From positions 2,480,001-2,544,000 of the forward strand of contig CAWAHD010000002.1 in assembly GCA_963781785.1 (NCBI GenBank): a stretch of 64,000 nucleotides of DNA, read 5' to 3'. Origin of the DNA: CAWAHD01 sp963781785. Lineage in GTDB: Bacteria > Planctomycetota > Planctomycetia > Isosphaerales > Isosphaeraceae. Of this stretch, positions 9,661 through 19,375 are shown one piece after another (the first letter of the stretch is position 1; every line of letters begins with the position of its first letter). Below the pieces are notes generated by a model. It worked only from the letters and a program-made list of their open reading frames with translations. It was not told where the DNA came from and ran no database searches. The position numbers were made by a program, and so were the translations under genes.

Positions 9661-12572
9661 CTATCCAGCATGCCGTGTTCGGGCCGAGCGTGCAATCGCC
9701 TGTTGCAAAAGAACGGCGAAAAAAGCCATCTTCTGGTCGCGCCCCCGATTCTGACGGCCGATCGGGGCGGGGCGGGGCGGGGCGGGGCGTCTGAGGCGGC
9801 GTGTTTCAGTCTTTGGGCGCGCGGCCGCCTGGAGCAAGGCCGCCATTCCCTCGAACAGGGCGCCCAGGGTCGACGCAGCTTCGGGCGGTGCCTCGATGAC
9901 CACGTTGCCGCCGGGCTCGCGGCGGACCTGAAGCTGCGAGAAGAAGTCACGGACTTCGCCGGCCGAGGGGAGCGCCGCCACGGCCGACGACACACACGTC
10001 TCTTCGCGGTATGAAGCGGGGGCCGGCGCCAGCGGCACCGCCGGGGTCGCGGGCTCGCCGTTGACGGCTGGTGCGGCCTGGTCGCGCGATTCGTCGGCCG
10101 CGTCGATCAGCTCGGCGAACGGATCAACCGCGTCGTCGTCGAGCCGCGAATCGCCCAGGTCGGCGTCAAGATCGGCGACGTTTCCGGTCGCCGCGACCGC
10201 ATCGATCGCGGCCGGCTCGTAGAGCTTCTGGACCTTGGCCAGGAAATTCGAGGCCTCTCCGAAGTTGACCGAGTCGGTCTCGCCGTCGAACAGGCCCTTG
10301 AAGAACGCCTGCTTCGAGCCGACCAGAGCGGCGATTCGCGACTCGATGCCGTACTCGCAGACGAGGTTGTACACGTCGATCGGCAGCTTCTGGCCCAGGC
10401 GGTAGATCCGGCCGATGCGCTGCTCGAGAACGGCGGGGTTCCAGGGGAGCTCGAGGTTGATCACACAGTTGGCGGCGCGCTGGAGGTTGAGACCGACGCC
10501 GCCGGCGTCGCTGGTGAAGAGCAGCCGAAAGTCGGGGTCGTCGTGGAACTCGACGATGTTCTGGGTTCGCCGCCGTTGTCCTTCGGCGCCCGTGAAAAAA
10601 CCAGAGCGCAGGCCATTCTCGCCCAGGAGGTCGCTGACGGCCCACTGGGCCAGGGAGAGCATCCGCCGCCACTGGCTGAAGACGACGATTTTTCGGCTCT
10701 GCTCGAGCGCGATCTGACGTACGAGCTGGCGCAGCTCGATCAGCTTGGGGGCGAACAGGCCTTGCAAGACTCGTTCCTCGGGCCGGCGGCCGTGGATTGT
10801 CGGCCAGGTGTCCTCGAACTGGAGCTGGGCCAGGCCGTTGGAGATGATCCGCTGGGTGGTCAAGAGACTCATCAGCCGGAGGAACTCGGCCTGGGTGAGC
10901 GGCCGGTGTGTCGATTTCTCGACCAGGATCCGGATCGGCTGCGTCAGGGCGTCATGCTCGTCGCGCTGCTCTCCGGTCATCTCGACCGGAACGCGGGTGT
11001 CGGTGCGGGAGGGAAGCTGGTCGAGCACCTCCTGGCGCACCCGGCGGACCATGCAGTGCCGCAGCCGGTCGCGGATGGTGTCGAGGTTTCGCGCTCCGAC
11101 GACCTCGCGGCGGCCGTCGGCGCGAATCGCGTGCAGCGAGGCCAGCCGCCACTTCGGCTCGAGCGCCATGTCGTCGACCCATTCGACGATCGACGCCAGC
11201 TCGTCGATGCGGTTCTCCATCGGCGTGCCGGTGAGCACCAGGCGATAGGGGGGCGCCAGGCCTTTGACGGTGAGCGCGGTCTTGGTCGCCCAGTTCTTGA
11301 TTCGCTGCGCCTCATCGAGCACGACGAGGTCGGGGTTCCACCGGCGCACGGTCTCCAGGTCGCGGAGGAGCTGCTCGTAGTTGATGATCAAGAATCCTTC
11401 CCGCAGCGCGGCGTAGATGGCCTGCCGTTCCTCGGGGTCGCCGTCGACGATCTGGATGGGGAGGTCTGAGAACACCGCCCACTCGCGGGCCCATTGAGGC
11501 TTGAGGCTGGCCGGAGCGATGATCAAGCCGCGGCGGATGCGGCCGCTTTGGCGGAGGATGCTCGAGCAGGCGATGGCCTGGGCCGTCTTGCCCAGCCCCA
11601 TGTCGTCGGCCAGGAGCAGGCGGCCAGCGGCCAGGAAGCGCTCGACTCCCTCGCGCTGGTAGGCGTAGAGCTCACGCTTCAGTCCCTTGTAGCCGTCGCG
11701 AATCTCGCCGGCGGTGAGTGCCCGTTCCACCAGGGGCTTGAGTCGCTTGAGCTCTTTCTCCAGGAGCGCGCGCACGGCGGGATCCGAGAGCGCATCCGAT
11801 CGGCCGGCCGGGATGGCCTTGAGCAAGTCCTCGATCAGCTCGAGCCGCCGGTCCGGCTTGTCGAGGTGGCTGCTCTTCAGGACCGCGCAGCCGTCTCGGC
11901 TTGCGCGAAACCACCTGAGTGCCCGGGTCGCCCGCACACCGGCGGCCTGGCGATCGCCTCTCCAGACGACGCGCTCCAGCCAGTCGCCGGCTCCGGTCAG
12001 CGGGCGGACCGGGTCCCACCGGAACCCGCACTCCGGCCGCTCGTCGCACCACTCCTGTTCCTTGTGGGCCTGCTGCAACACCCGCGGCCGCGTGTGCAGG
12101 TGCTCGATCACGACCAAGATGTGCTTGCAGACGCCCAGTGAATTCTTGAGGAAGTCCGGACAATCGCATCGGCCCTCTATCGGGTCGACGCCCTGCAAGA
12201 TCGTGCGGTAGGGCCGTGCCCCCGCGCCGGGCGCCGGGTGACGTAGAGCCCGAACAGCAGGCCGCCCGAGGGCCGGGCTTCCACGCGCATCTTGTCGCGC
12301 TGGGCTGATTCCAGCCGCCGCAAGAGCGCGTCCAATGCCTCGACGCGGGTCGGCCACTCAGAGGCGGGCACGCATCCGAGCACCTGGCGGACGAGCAATT
12401 CCGCGGGAATCTTGCCGGTTTTCCGGCCCGCCCGCGTCAAAAGCTCGTGAAATGCTTCGCTCTCCTCGACCGGCACTTTGAACTCTGCAACGGCGCTCGC
12501 CATGGCGTCGAATTCCTCCGTGGTTCGCAGGGGTTCATCTCGGAAGCGCCCCATTATTCCGAGATGAGGCAT
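9661..12572 (-). CDS. SWIM zinc-finger SNF2-family DEAD/H helicase (one apparent frameshift)
   Basis: The N-terminal stretch (12572 to about 12240) continues, after a one-base shift near 12235, into a SWIM zinc finger (CDCPDFLKN...CKHILVVIEHL, CxC...CxH). Next comes a complete SNF2 ATPase: DDMGLGKTAQ (motif I), VLDEAQRIKN (II), LTGTPMENR (III), FTSDAGGVGLNLQ (V) and QRIGRIYRLGQ (VI). The C-terminal tail is Ala/Pro-rich and low complexity. SWIM-SNF2 proteins are DNA-translocating or nucleoprotein-remodelling ATPases, usually single copy in planctomycetes; the exact role is not known. No operon partners are obvious, as Uma2 upstream is separated by 76 nt. Confidence 0.88.
9764..9788 (+). repeat. 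Five tandem GGGGC units
   Basis: GGGGC is repeated five times in a row near the 3' end of the SNF2 gene. The plus strand could form a G-quadruplex; on the coding strand it gives an Arg/Pro/Ala stretch. It is also a likely place for indel errors. Confidence 0.7.
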
Positions 12573-12648
12573 CGAATGCCAGTACCCTGTAGCCAGGGTC
12601 CCGGCGATCCGGATTTGAGCGCGGACGCTCTACGGGGGGCAGCCCGTC

Positions 12649-13341
12649 TCAGGAACGGTCCCGAGCTGCAGCCAGGCGCGCGACCAGCGCGGCGTGTTCC
12701 GGCGTGGCGCAGCCGAGGTCGATCAGGGCACGAAGCCGGCGTCTTTTGCCCCTTAACAGGGCCTGCGGCTCGAGCCAGAGACCGGGAAAGACGTCGGACC
12801 GATAGATGCCATCCGCATCCACCTGCTTTCGAGCCAGCTTGCCTTCGTGCTGCTGGAACCACAGGATCTCGTCGGGGCCGAGCGCACGCACGAGATACTC
12901 CTGAACGCCGGCCTGCTCATAGTCGGCCAGCTTGGGACCCAGATCCACGTAGCGGGTTGCCTTGGCGACTTCCACCACCAATTCCGGCGCACCGCGCACG
13001 AATCCCCGCGCATCGACCGTTCGGCCACCACACCTGGAAAGAATGCGAAGCATCACATCGGGTTGCGGCTCGCTCTTCCAGCCCAGGATGGCCGTGGTGC
13101 TGTCGAGAACCTCCACCCCAGGGGTATTCTCAGCATAGTAGTCGAGCCAGACGATCACGGGGATTTGAGCGCGGCCGTGCGCGCGACCGGTGGGACTGGG
13201 CATGTGCACGACTCCGCCGATCAGCTCGGCCCGGATGCCAGGCGGCATCGCCTCGTAAAGCGCATGGAAGGTCGGCTGGTCGAGCCGCTGGCCCGCGACG
13301 AGCGCACCGGGCGTCTTGCCCAAGAGACTGCGTTCAGACAT
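12649..13341 (-). CDS. Uma2-family (DUF820) putative restriction endonuclease-like protein
   Basis: 230 aa. Uma2 features in order: AELIGGVVHMPSP, a central acidic QPDVMLRI, and PELVVEVAKAT with the D-xn-ExK-like PD-(D/E)XK nuclease core (here EVAK). Such genes are highly expanded in planctomycetes and cyanobacteria and their function is uncertain; many sit alone, as this one does. ATG at 13341. The region behind the start carries two palindromic repeat copies. Confidence 0.88.
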   Translation of the reverse strand: MSERSLLGKTPGALVAGQRLDQPTFHALYEAMPPGIRAELIGGVVHMPSPTGRAHGRAQIPVIVWLDYYAENTPGVEVLDSTTAILGWKSEPQPDVMLRILSRCGGRTVDARGFVRGAPELVVEVAKATRYVDLGPKLADYEQAGVQEYLVRALGPDEILWFQQHEGKLARKQVDADGIYRSDVFPGLWLEPQALLRGKRRRLRALIDLGCATPEHAALVARLAAARDRS

Positions 13342-13482
13342 GACCTGGCCATTTCCGGTTAAGGCGGGGTGGAACCCCGCTCATCTTAACGCCAGCACGC
13401 GGTTGCCTTCAAGGCGACGCGCACGGGGGCGGAAACGCGGGATCACGCGGTGTCTATTATCACGGTCTGCCGGAAAACAAAA

Positions 13483-13515
13483 CGACCCGGAGGAACCAGC
13501 CGGTCTTCCGGGTCG
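13483..13515. terminator. Stem-loop between Uma2 and the Cys/Met-rich gene
   Basis: A perfect 9-bp stem, CGACCCGGA and TCCGGGTCG, with a 15-nt loop. There is no T-run, so a terminator role is only a possibility. Confidence 0.4.
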
Positions 13516-13557
13516 AAAGCCGCGTCTCTAACGGGACCGCAGAACAGCGCTCCCGAG

Positions 13558-13607
13558 GTCAGGCTGGAAAGCCTGAACTACGAACGTGTCAGGCTGGAAA
13601 GCCTGAC
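13558..13607. repeat. Two copies of the 20-bp palindromic repeat
   Basis: GTCAGGCTGGAAAGCCTGAA (13558-13577) and GTCAGGCTGGAAAGCCTGAC (13588-13607), 30 bp apart. These are the reverse complement of the unit tandemly repeated at 29841-30202, so this is a dispersed family in this genome. Confidence 0.9.
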
Positions 13608-13660
13608 TTACGACCGCGCACGCCGTTCTTCCGGCGCAGCTCCACCGTGGTCACCACGGT

Positions 13661-14134
13661 TCAGCAGCCGCAGCACACCGGCATGTTGTTGATCAAGAGG
13701 CAGCAGGTGCAGCCGGACTTCACCATGCCGGCCATGCAGGCGCAGCACGCCTCGATCATCGCGCAGCACGCCGGATCGCCGCTTGTGCATGTCATGCACA
13801 CGCCGTCTTCGGTCGGCTCGCATTTGCACAGGCCCATCGTCAAGTTGCAGCAGCAGACCATCATGCCGTTCAACATGCAGCAACAACTGCACAGGCCGCC
13901 GGCCATCATGGTGCAGAGGTTCTGAAGCATCGCCGCCGATGCCTTGTCTTCGCACGCGCACACAACCTTCATTCCACCGGTGCACTTCTTGAAGGTCATC
14001 GTGCAGCGGGGGACCATCATCACATTCATGCCCGCGTTACCGGTCGCGGGCGAGCCCATCATTCCGGGCGGACTCGACATGGGCATTCCGGGCATCCCCA
14101 TGCCGGCGCGTTCCATCATGATCGCAGATGTCAT
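13661..14134 (-). CDS. Cysteine- and methionine-rich small protein
   Basis: 157 aa from ATG 14134, with GAAAGGA upstream; the frame stays open further 5' but that part looks noncoding. About 27 Cys and 26 Met make up a third of the chain. An N-terminal Met/Gly/Pro-rich segment (residues 1-40, GMGMPGMPM) is followed by clusters such as CSCCC, VCCCN, CKCEP, ACCAMIEACCAC and CTCCL. There is no signal peptide. Such composition suggests binding of soft metals (Cu, Zn, Ni, Cd) or a metallothionein-like store, but no named family is recognised with certainty and heme or Fe-S chemistry cannot be excluded. The gene stands alone with a long upstream region holding dyads. Confidence 0.8.
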   Translation of the reverse strand: MTSAIMMERAGMGMPGMPMSSPPGMMGSPATGNAGMNVMMVPRCTMTFKKCTGGMKVVCACEDKASAAMLQNLCTMMAGGLCSCCCMLNGMMVCCCNLTMGLCKCEPTEDGVCMTCTSGDPACCAMIEACCACMAGMVKSGCTCCLLINNMPVCCGC

Positions 14135-14245
14135 CGTGGTTTCCTTTCGTGAAGACACTTGATCTTGCAGATGAACCCATGGAGTCAAACCGAGTACACA
14201 TTGGCAATCTTGACCACTGAATTCAAGGGTTTCTGCCGGAAACGG

Positions 14246-14261
14246 TGGCAATTTATTGCCA
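14246..14261. promoter_or_regulatory. Dyad TGGCAAT-N2-ATTGCCA upstream of the Cys/Met-rich gene
   Basis: Perfect 7-bp arms, 112 bp upstream of the start at 14134. The half site TTGGCAAT occurs again at about 14199-14206, 45 bp nearer the gene. This is a plausible operator for a regulator of that gene; the regulator is not known. Confidence 0.4.
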
Positions 14262-14547
14262 ACCCATTGCGAAAGATTACCAATGAAATAAAGACGCGTT
14301 TTCGCCTCGTCTTGACAATGCAGGTAAAATAGGATGGATAGACACTTTTGCGAAGAGATGCGATGCTGCGGGCGACTTGAGCTAACGTAGTATCCAAATG
14401 ACATATGCAGCATTTGTCGCCGCGGAGGATGCCGGAAGACAACTCGTGATGGAGTTTTTCGATCCTGCTTGCCGATGTCCATCAAATCGATGATCTTAGT
14501 AGGAAATCGGGGTACATTGAATCGATCAATCCATCACGAGGCAGATC

Positions 14548-14769
14548 ATGCATCCACTACGCGTCGTGGGTGGCGAAGGAGCGTCAGCCCCCGTTTTCCG
14601 GTCGACCATGGTCTCGGTTCCGACTCTTGTTGTTTGGCCGATGTCGGGGCCGGCTGCGAACATGACGGTCGAGAGCATTCAGCAGATCTATCTGCTAGCC
14701 TACGAGTCGGCGCAAGCTGCGCTCCGGCCTTCCGCGTACGATCTGGCCCAGCGCGCTTCCTCCAACTGA
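14548..14769 (+). CDS. Small hypothetical protein
   Basis: 73 codons from ATG 14548; the better-looking part starts at ATG 14662 (about 35 aa, ending YDLAQRASSN). The segment IQQIYLLAYESAQAALRPS is helical and resembles short planctomycete proteins of the type LYxLAYxxAQAxxRPS, a resemblance from memory only. There is no strong ribosome site. It may be real or chance. Confidence 0.35.
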   Translation: MHPLRVVGGEGASAPVFRSTMVSVPTLVVWPMSGPAANMTVESIQQIYLLAYESAQAALRPSAYDLAQRASSN

Positions 14770-14968
14770 TGCCTAGACGATCGGGCTGAGAGAACATATC
14801 AGGAACCGTCGCTGGCCTCAGAGCGGCGTACAACTCGCGGGTTGCCGCGTTCAGGGAATGGCGCCCACGCTCGCAGTTGGCGCTGCCTTGTCATCCTCGT
14901 GGCCGGTCCACTAAGCTATTCGGTCAGGGCGCTCTTCGATCCGATCGCCAGAGCCCCGGGAGGACACA

Positions 14969-15844
14969 ATGGCACGCATCAACTGTTTATGTATGATTTT
15001 GTGTTCATTTCTCGCATCCGGCTGGGGCGGCCCGATAGCGCAAGAGCAAAGCGAAGCGCCCAAGGACCAGTCCAAGAAGAGCAAGCGAGCCGCCTGGCTG
15101 CATGAGGTCTATCTGCGGGAGGCCTCGGCGTACAATTTCTTCCTCGACGACCAGAAGCGGCAGGAGCTGAAGCTGCGGCGCGAGCCGGTCATGCGGTGGA
15201 CGAGCGACGGCGACTACAACGGCGAGGTCTACGTCTGGACCGATCACGGGGCGGCCGCGATCGTCGGCTGTGTTTTCTCCGGGCCGCAAGGCACGGATGC
15301 ACGCCGCATCATGCACGAGTTCCACTCCCTCGCTCCGAATCCGCTTTATCGAGGAGAGGGGGGTGGAACCGGATGGCTTCCTCAGGAACCCGGCATGAAG
15401 CTGGAACCATTGGCTGGCACACCGGAGCCGGCCAACACCCAGGCGCGTCGCCTCACGCAGATGCGTGACCTGGCGCGACGCTTCACCGCACAGGTGCAGC
15501 GGGAAAAGTCGAAGTGGGAAATGCGGCTGATGCCTCAGCCCATCTATCGCTACGAACGGTCGGACCAGGATTCGCCAATCGTCGATGGGGCTGTGTTTGC
15601 CTTTCTCTGGACAGCCGGGACGGACCCGGAGGTGCTCATTGTCATCGAAGCCCGGAGCACGGACAAGGGGCTCCGGTGGTGTTACGCTCCTGCGCGATTC
15701 ACCAACTGCGAAGCGTGGCTCCAGTACCAGGGCAAAGAGGTCTGGCGAGGAGAGCCGTCCCCGGTCGGCATCTTCGATGGAGTGACCACGACGCGCTATG
15801 GCGCTTTCCAGGTGAAGACGATCGCCAACCCAGCCGGCGAGTGA
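14969..15844 (+). CDS. Secreted hypothetical protein (planctomycete type)
   Basis: 291 aa, with GGGAGGACACA directly before ATG 14969. A short hydrophobic leader ends near the Ser/Lys-rich linker at residue 25. The mature part has no recognised domain; it contains WTSDGDYNGEVYVWTDHG, a central LPQEPGMKLEPL and a Trp-rich C-terminal half (LRWCYAPARFTNCEAWLQY). Similar proteins of about 300 aa with unknown role occur in planctomycetes, often several per genome. No partner is evident in the neighbourhood. Confidence 0.75.
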   Translation: MARINCLCMILCSFLASGWGGPIAQEQSEAPKDQSKKSKRAAWLHEVYLREASAYNFFLDDQKRQELKLRREPVMRWTSDGDYNGEVYVWTDHGAAAIVGCVFSGPQGTDARRIMHEFHSLAPNPLYRGEGGGTGWLPQEPGMKLEPLAGTPEPANTQARRLTQMRDLARRFTAQVQREKSKWEMRLMPQPIYRYERSDQDSPIVDGAVFAFLWTAGTDPEVLIVIEARSTDKGLRWCYAPARFTNCEAWLQYQGKEVWRGEPSPVGIFDGVTTTRYGAFQVKTIANPAGE

Positions 15845-15908
15845 GTGATCCGATGCGAGGACGTCTCGGCGTCGAGCGGCTTCTTTGAACCCAGGCACAG
15901 GTCGTCCG

Positions 15909-17077
15909 CTAAATTCCTTCGCCGGCCGTGAATTCCAGACCGACGTCCAGCGGCAGTCGCATGTTGTCTTCGGCGTAGGCGTTCATGTCGTACACGATCG
16001 TGTGCGCCATCGCGTAATCGGCTGATCCGGGCACGGCGCTGACGCGCAGGCACAACGGGCGGCTGTGGTGAATGAGGTAACCACCATTGAGCGCATCGTG
16101 CTCCGCCGGCTGGACCAGGCCGCGCGACGACGTGGCCCGCGCGAGGATGATGTGTTCGCCCGGCGACTGCGCGTCCCACAGATACTCCCACAGCGTCCAT
16201 GAATAAGGGGCCTGCGGTCCGACCAGCGTGGCGTCGCTCCAGGTCGGCGCCGAGTCGGTGCTGATCTCGACGCGGCTGACCGAATCCTCGCCGGCCCACG
16301 ACACGCCGAACAGGCGATTACTCCCGAGCCCCAGCACGTCGCCGGCGCGCGGGCGGATGATCTCTGACTTGGGCATCATCGGCCCGACAATTGCCGTCTC
16401 CAGGCCGCGCTCGGTCTTCTTCTGGACCGTGTACTTGACTGACTGGAAATAGCCGCGAAACGGTTGATTCACGACCTCGATGCGCCGCAGCCACTTCACT
16501 GATGCGACGCCGTACCACCCCGGCACGAACAGCCGCAACGGGTAACCGTGAACGGGATCAAGGAACTCGCCGTTCATGCGAGACGCCAGGAGCGTGTCGG
16601 GATCGAGCGCCTTCAGGAGCGGCAGGCTGCGCGCGAAAGGCATCGGTGAAGGATGGTCCGGTTCCGAGCCGACGTCGGCCCCCTCGAACAGCACTTCCAA
16701 CGCGTCGGCCTCCAGGCCCGATCGTTCCAGCACGAGCTTGAGCGGCACGCCGGTCCATTCGGCGTGACCGACGGCACCGCGCCCCACTGCACACCCGCCT
16801 GCCGCGGGGCCAGAAACGAGCGGCCGTTGCCGGCGCACTCGACGGTGGCGAACACGGTGCGCTCGGGCAGATCCATCAACTCTTCCCAGGTCCAAGTGCG
16901 GCGCTCCTTGACGCAGCCCTCGACCGACAATCGCCACCCGTCGAGGTCGATCGCTGGCATGGCGAAGTGATTACGCACGAAGAACAGGCGCGTCGGCGTG
17001 ACCCAGCTCCGCACGCTCGCGAGGGGCGTCTCGCTGTTCTCCGGTTCGGCGGTGACGATCTTGCGCTCTTCGGCCAT
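15909..17077 (-). CDS. Sulfite-oxidase-like molybdopterin oxidoreductase (one apparent frameshift)
   Basis: The N-terminal part (17077 to about 16790) and C-terminal part join after a one-base shift near 16790. VECAGNGRSFL carries the cysteine that binds molybdenum in sulfite oxidases; ASRMNGEFLDPVHGYPLRL and the PGWYGVASVKWL stretch follow, then the Mo-cofactor dimerisation domain (SVSRVEISTD) up to the C-terminus. No heme domain or signal peptide is seen, so it is the SorA or plant type rather than the vertebrate type. It lies 100 nt downstream of cysteine dioxygenase on the same strand, suggesting that sulfite made from cysteine sulfinate is oxidised to sulfate. Confidence 0.88.
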
Positions 17078-17177
17078 CGGCCCCCCTCATTGAGACAAGC
17101 GAGCTTGGGGCACATCACAACTCGGGCACCCGCGGCGCTTTTACGGGCTTGTCGCGGGCCGTTGCCCCGTTTTCCAG

Positions 17178-17711
17178 TCAAATACCCGCGGCATCGCTGA
17201 ACTCCGGATCCCATACCTCGACACCGCGGCTCGCGTCATAGAGCGAAAACGTGTTCATCCGATTCAATGGCGGGGCGTAGATGTGCAGCGTCACGAGGTC
17301 GGCATTCTCCGCCTGTAGATTCGACACCTGGTGGATGTCGGCGTCCTCGCTGCCGATCAGACTACCCTCGGCGAAGTCGCGAGAGAACGCCGCTTTGACG
17401 TGGCCGTTGGGCGCTAGCTCGAAGAGCGTTTCGGTGAGCGTACCCTTCAGCACGCGCACCGCGCACGCCGAGCCGGTGTGGTCATGGATCGGCGAGCGCT
17501 GGCCATTCCTCCAGCAAATCACCCACGCGTGATAATGGGGCGCGGCGCGAACCAGGTTGCGCCGGTAGCCGTGCTCCGCGAAGTGCACGTGTTCAGACAG
17601 GTTGTCGATGTCGATCTCGAACCGCGACAGCTCATCGACGAGACGCGCCAGGTCGGGGCGCTCGGTCAACGTGTCGAGGTGGCGGAACATCGCGAGAAGA
17701 TCGTCAGTCAC
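17178..17711 (-). CDS. Cysteine dioxygenase
   Basis: 177 aa from a GTG at 17711. Cupin motif 1, SPIHDHTGSACAVRVLKG, supplies two iron-binding histidines, and motif 2, DIHQVSN, the third; HIYAPPLNRM and YDASRG are also family-typical. The enzyme oxidises L-cysteine to cysteine sulfinate with O2. Its neighbour is the sulfite-oxidase-like gene, giving a short cysteine-to-sulfate route; the transaminase step between is not in the window. Confidence 0.93.
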   Translation of the reverse strand: MTDDLLAMFRHLDTLTERPDLARLVDELSRFEIDIDNLSEHVHFAEHGYRRNLVRAAPHYHAWVICWRNGQRSPIHDHTGSACAVRVLKGTLTETLFELAPNGHVKAAFSRDFAEGSLIGSEDADIHQVSNLQAENADLVTLHIYAPPLNRMNTFSLYDASRGVEVWDPEFSDAAGI

Positions 17712-18229
17712 GGTTCGGCTCGCTGCGATTCGAAACGGCGGCGAGTTGGCACACCGTTTGCGGCTTTGCTGTTCGATCGTTCTCGGTTGAACGCCGACGA
17801 AAAGTACGCATTCGGTACGAAGTCACTTTGACCGGCGTGACGACCGAAGTCAACGATTTTCCTGGCATGCCGGCCTGGTGCGATTATACGGCTTGTATGG
17901 GCGGCGCGTTGCGTTCTGTCGACACAGATCGACCGGTTGCGGGCCGATCCCGTCGAAACACGAACTTCCACCTTGACCTCGCCGAGAGTGTACCGTTACG
18001 CTGCAAATGATTGAACACGCGTGAAAAGGGAACTTGCCCGGCCGGGGCGCTTTCCGCGCGGGTCGTCGGGTTTCCTATTGCAGGGACGGCTGTCGTGCGA
18101 GCGACTCCAGTCGCATCAGCCAAGGGATTTGATTCCGCGGCGAAGGTTGCCGCATCCAGGAACCCCGATCGGTTTTGAGCAGGTCGATCGAGTGCTCGGA
18201 AGCAGTCGAGCAGGGAGGGAGTCAGAGCG
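17712..18229. other. Gene-free stretch of about 520 bp
   Basis: Lies between the divergent cysteine dioxygenase and PEP-CTERM genes. Short open frames here have no family features. It must hold both promoters, but no clear -35/-10 pair, riboswitch or repeat was recognised. Confidence 0.5.
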
Positions 18230-19147
18230 ATGGCAGATGCGATGACCAATGGCCCACAATCCGAGGCGAACGGTCGCGACGTTCTTGGCGGATTCCGCGG
18301 CCCGGGACCGGGCGTCCCAATAGGCCAGCGAGCAATCGCGTTTGGAATCTATTGCCTGGCGTTCTTGTGGGTTTGCCGTCAGGCCGTCGCCGGAGGAATG
18401 GCCGTGACTCCGCTCCAGACGCAATCGACCTCTCCGGCCGGCGTCCTGGTCGCGACCGATCTGAGCCAGGGAACAACGGGTATCAACAACCCCTTCGACT
18501 TCAATCAGTTCAACCCGAAGCTGGGTACCTTGACTGCCATCGACATCACGTTGACCACGAACATCCGTAATGATTACGTGTTGACTTTCGTTCCCACGCC
18601 CATCATCACGACAATCGACGTCGCCACAACCCAGACCACTAACCCGAGCGTGCTTGCCGACCCGGCCCAGAGAGCACTCCTGACGGATGGACCGACGGTC
18701 ACGCTGTTTGCTCCGAACGGCGTCACGCCGCTCTTCGGCCCACCGGGGACGAGTCAACCGGTCGACCTCGTGCAGTTGACCGAATCGAGTGGCACCTTCT
18801 CGTCCATGCTTCCGATCACGAGTCCCAATTACATTGAGCCAACGATCGCGCAACAATCGTTCTCGCGGTCGCTGACCGCCGCAGATTCCGCTGCGCTGTT
18901 CTCGGACTTCATCGGAACGGGCATGGTTGACCTGCCCGTCACCGCGACGGCCTTTTCCAGTTTTTACTCCAGCAGCGGCAATGGCGGCGGAGGCGTCATC
19001 ACGAAGGCCAGTGCCACCGCCACGATTCAGTATGTCTACCTGTCGGCCTCGATTCCTGAACCCGCCAGTGTTGTCCTCCTGGGTCTGGGGATAGGAATCA
19101 GCGCTCTTGCCTGCCGGCTCCGGCGCCCTTCGGCATGTTCATCATAA
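18230..19147 (+). CDS. PEP-CTERM secreted protein with choice-of-anchor-E-like module
   Basis: 305 aa. An N-terminal hydrophobic leader lies at about residues 33-55, then a beta-rich domain starting FNQFNPKLGTLTAIDITL, which matches the F-DP-LGTL motif of choice-of-anchor E domains. The C-terminus is a PEP-CTERM sorting signal: IPEPASVVLLGLGIGISA followed by basic residues (RLRR). Such proteins are processed by an exosortase-like transpeptidase and end in the envelope or extracellular matrix. It is the first of three consecutive paralogues. Confidence 0.87.
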   Translation: MADAMTNGPQSEANGRDVLGGFRGPGPGVPIGQRAIAFGIYCLAFLWVCRQAVAGGMAVTPLQTQSTSPAGVLVATDLSQGTTGINNPFDFNQFNPKLGTLTAIDITLTTNIRNDYVLTFVPTPIITTIDVATTQTTNPSVLADPAQRALLTDGPTVTLFAPNGVTPLFGPPGTSQPVDLVQLTESSGTFSSMLPITSPNYIEPTIAQQSFSRSLTAADSAALFSDFIGTGMVDLPVTATAFSSFYSSSGNGGGGVITKASATATIQYVYLSASIPEPASVVLLGLGIGISALACRLRRPSACSS

Positions 19148-19375
19148 GACGCATAAGAAGATCCGGCGGTACCGCCGGCATTCGGCCTGGACGCATGGTA
19201 ACGGGGAGGACGACAATCGTTCTCAAGCGTCCCCGTTTTTGCTGGTGAGCAAGACCCTCCGGAACCGACCAAGCTGACAACGTCGATTCGCTCGCCGGAA
19301 TGACCACTCCGGAATCCGGGCGGATTGTCCGGAACAGCCTGATCCAACGACTCGGTTCAACGGAGGGCGATTGCC

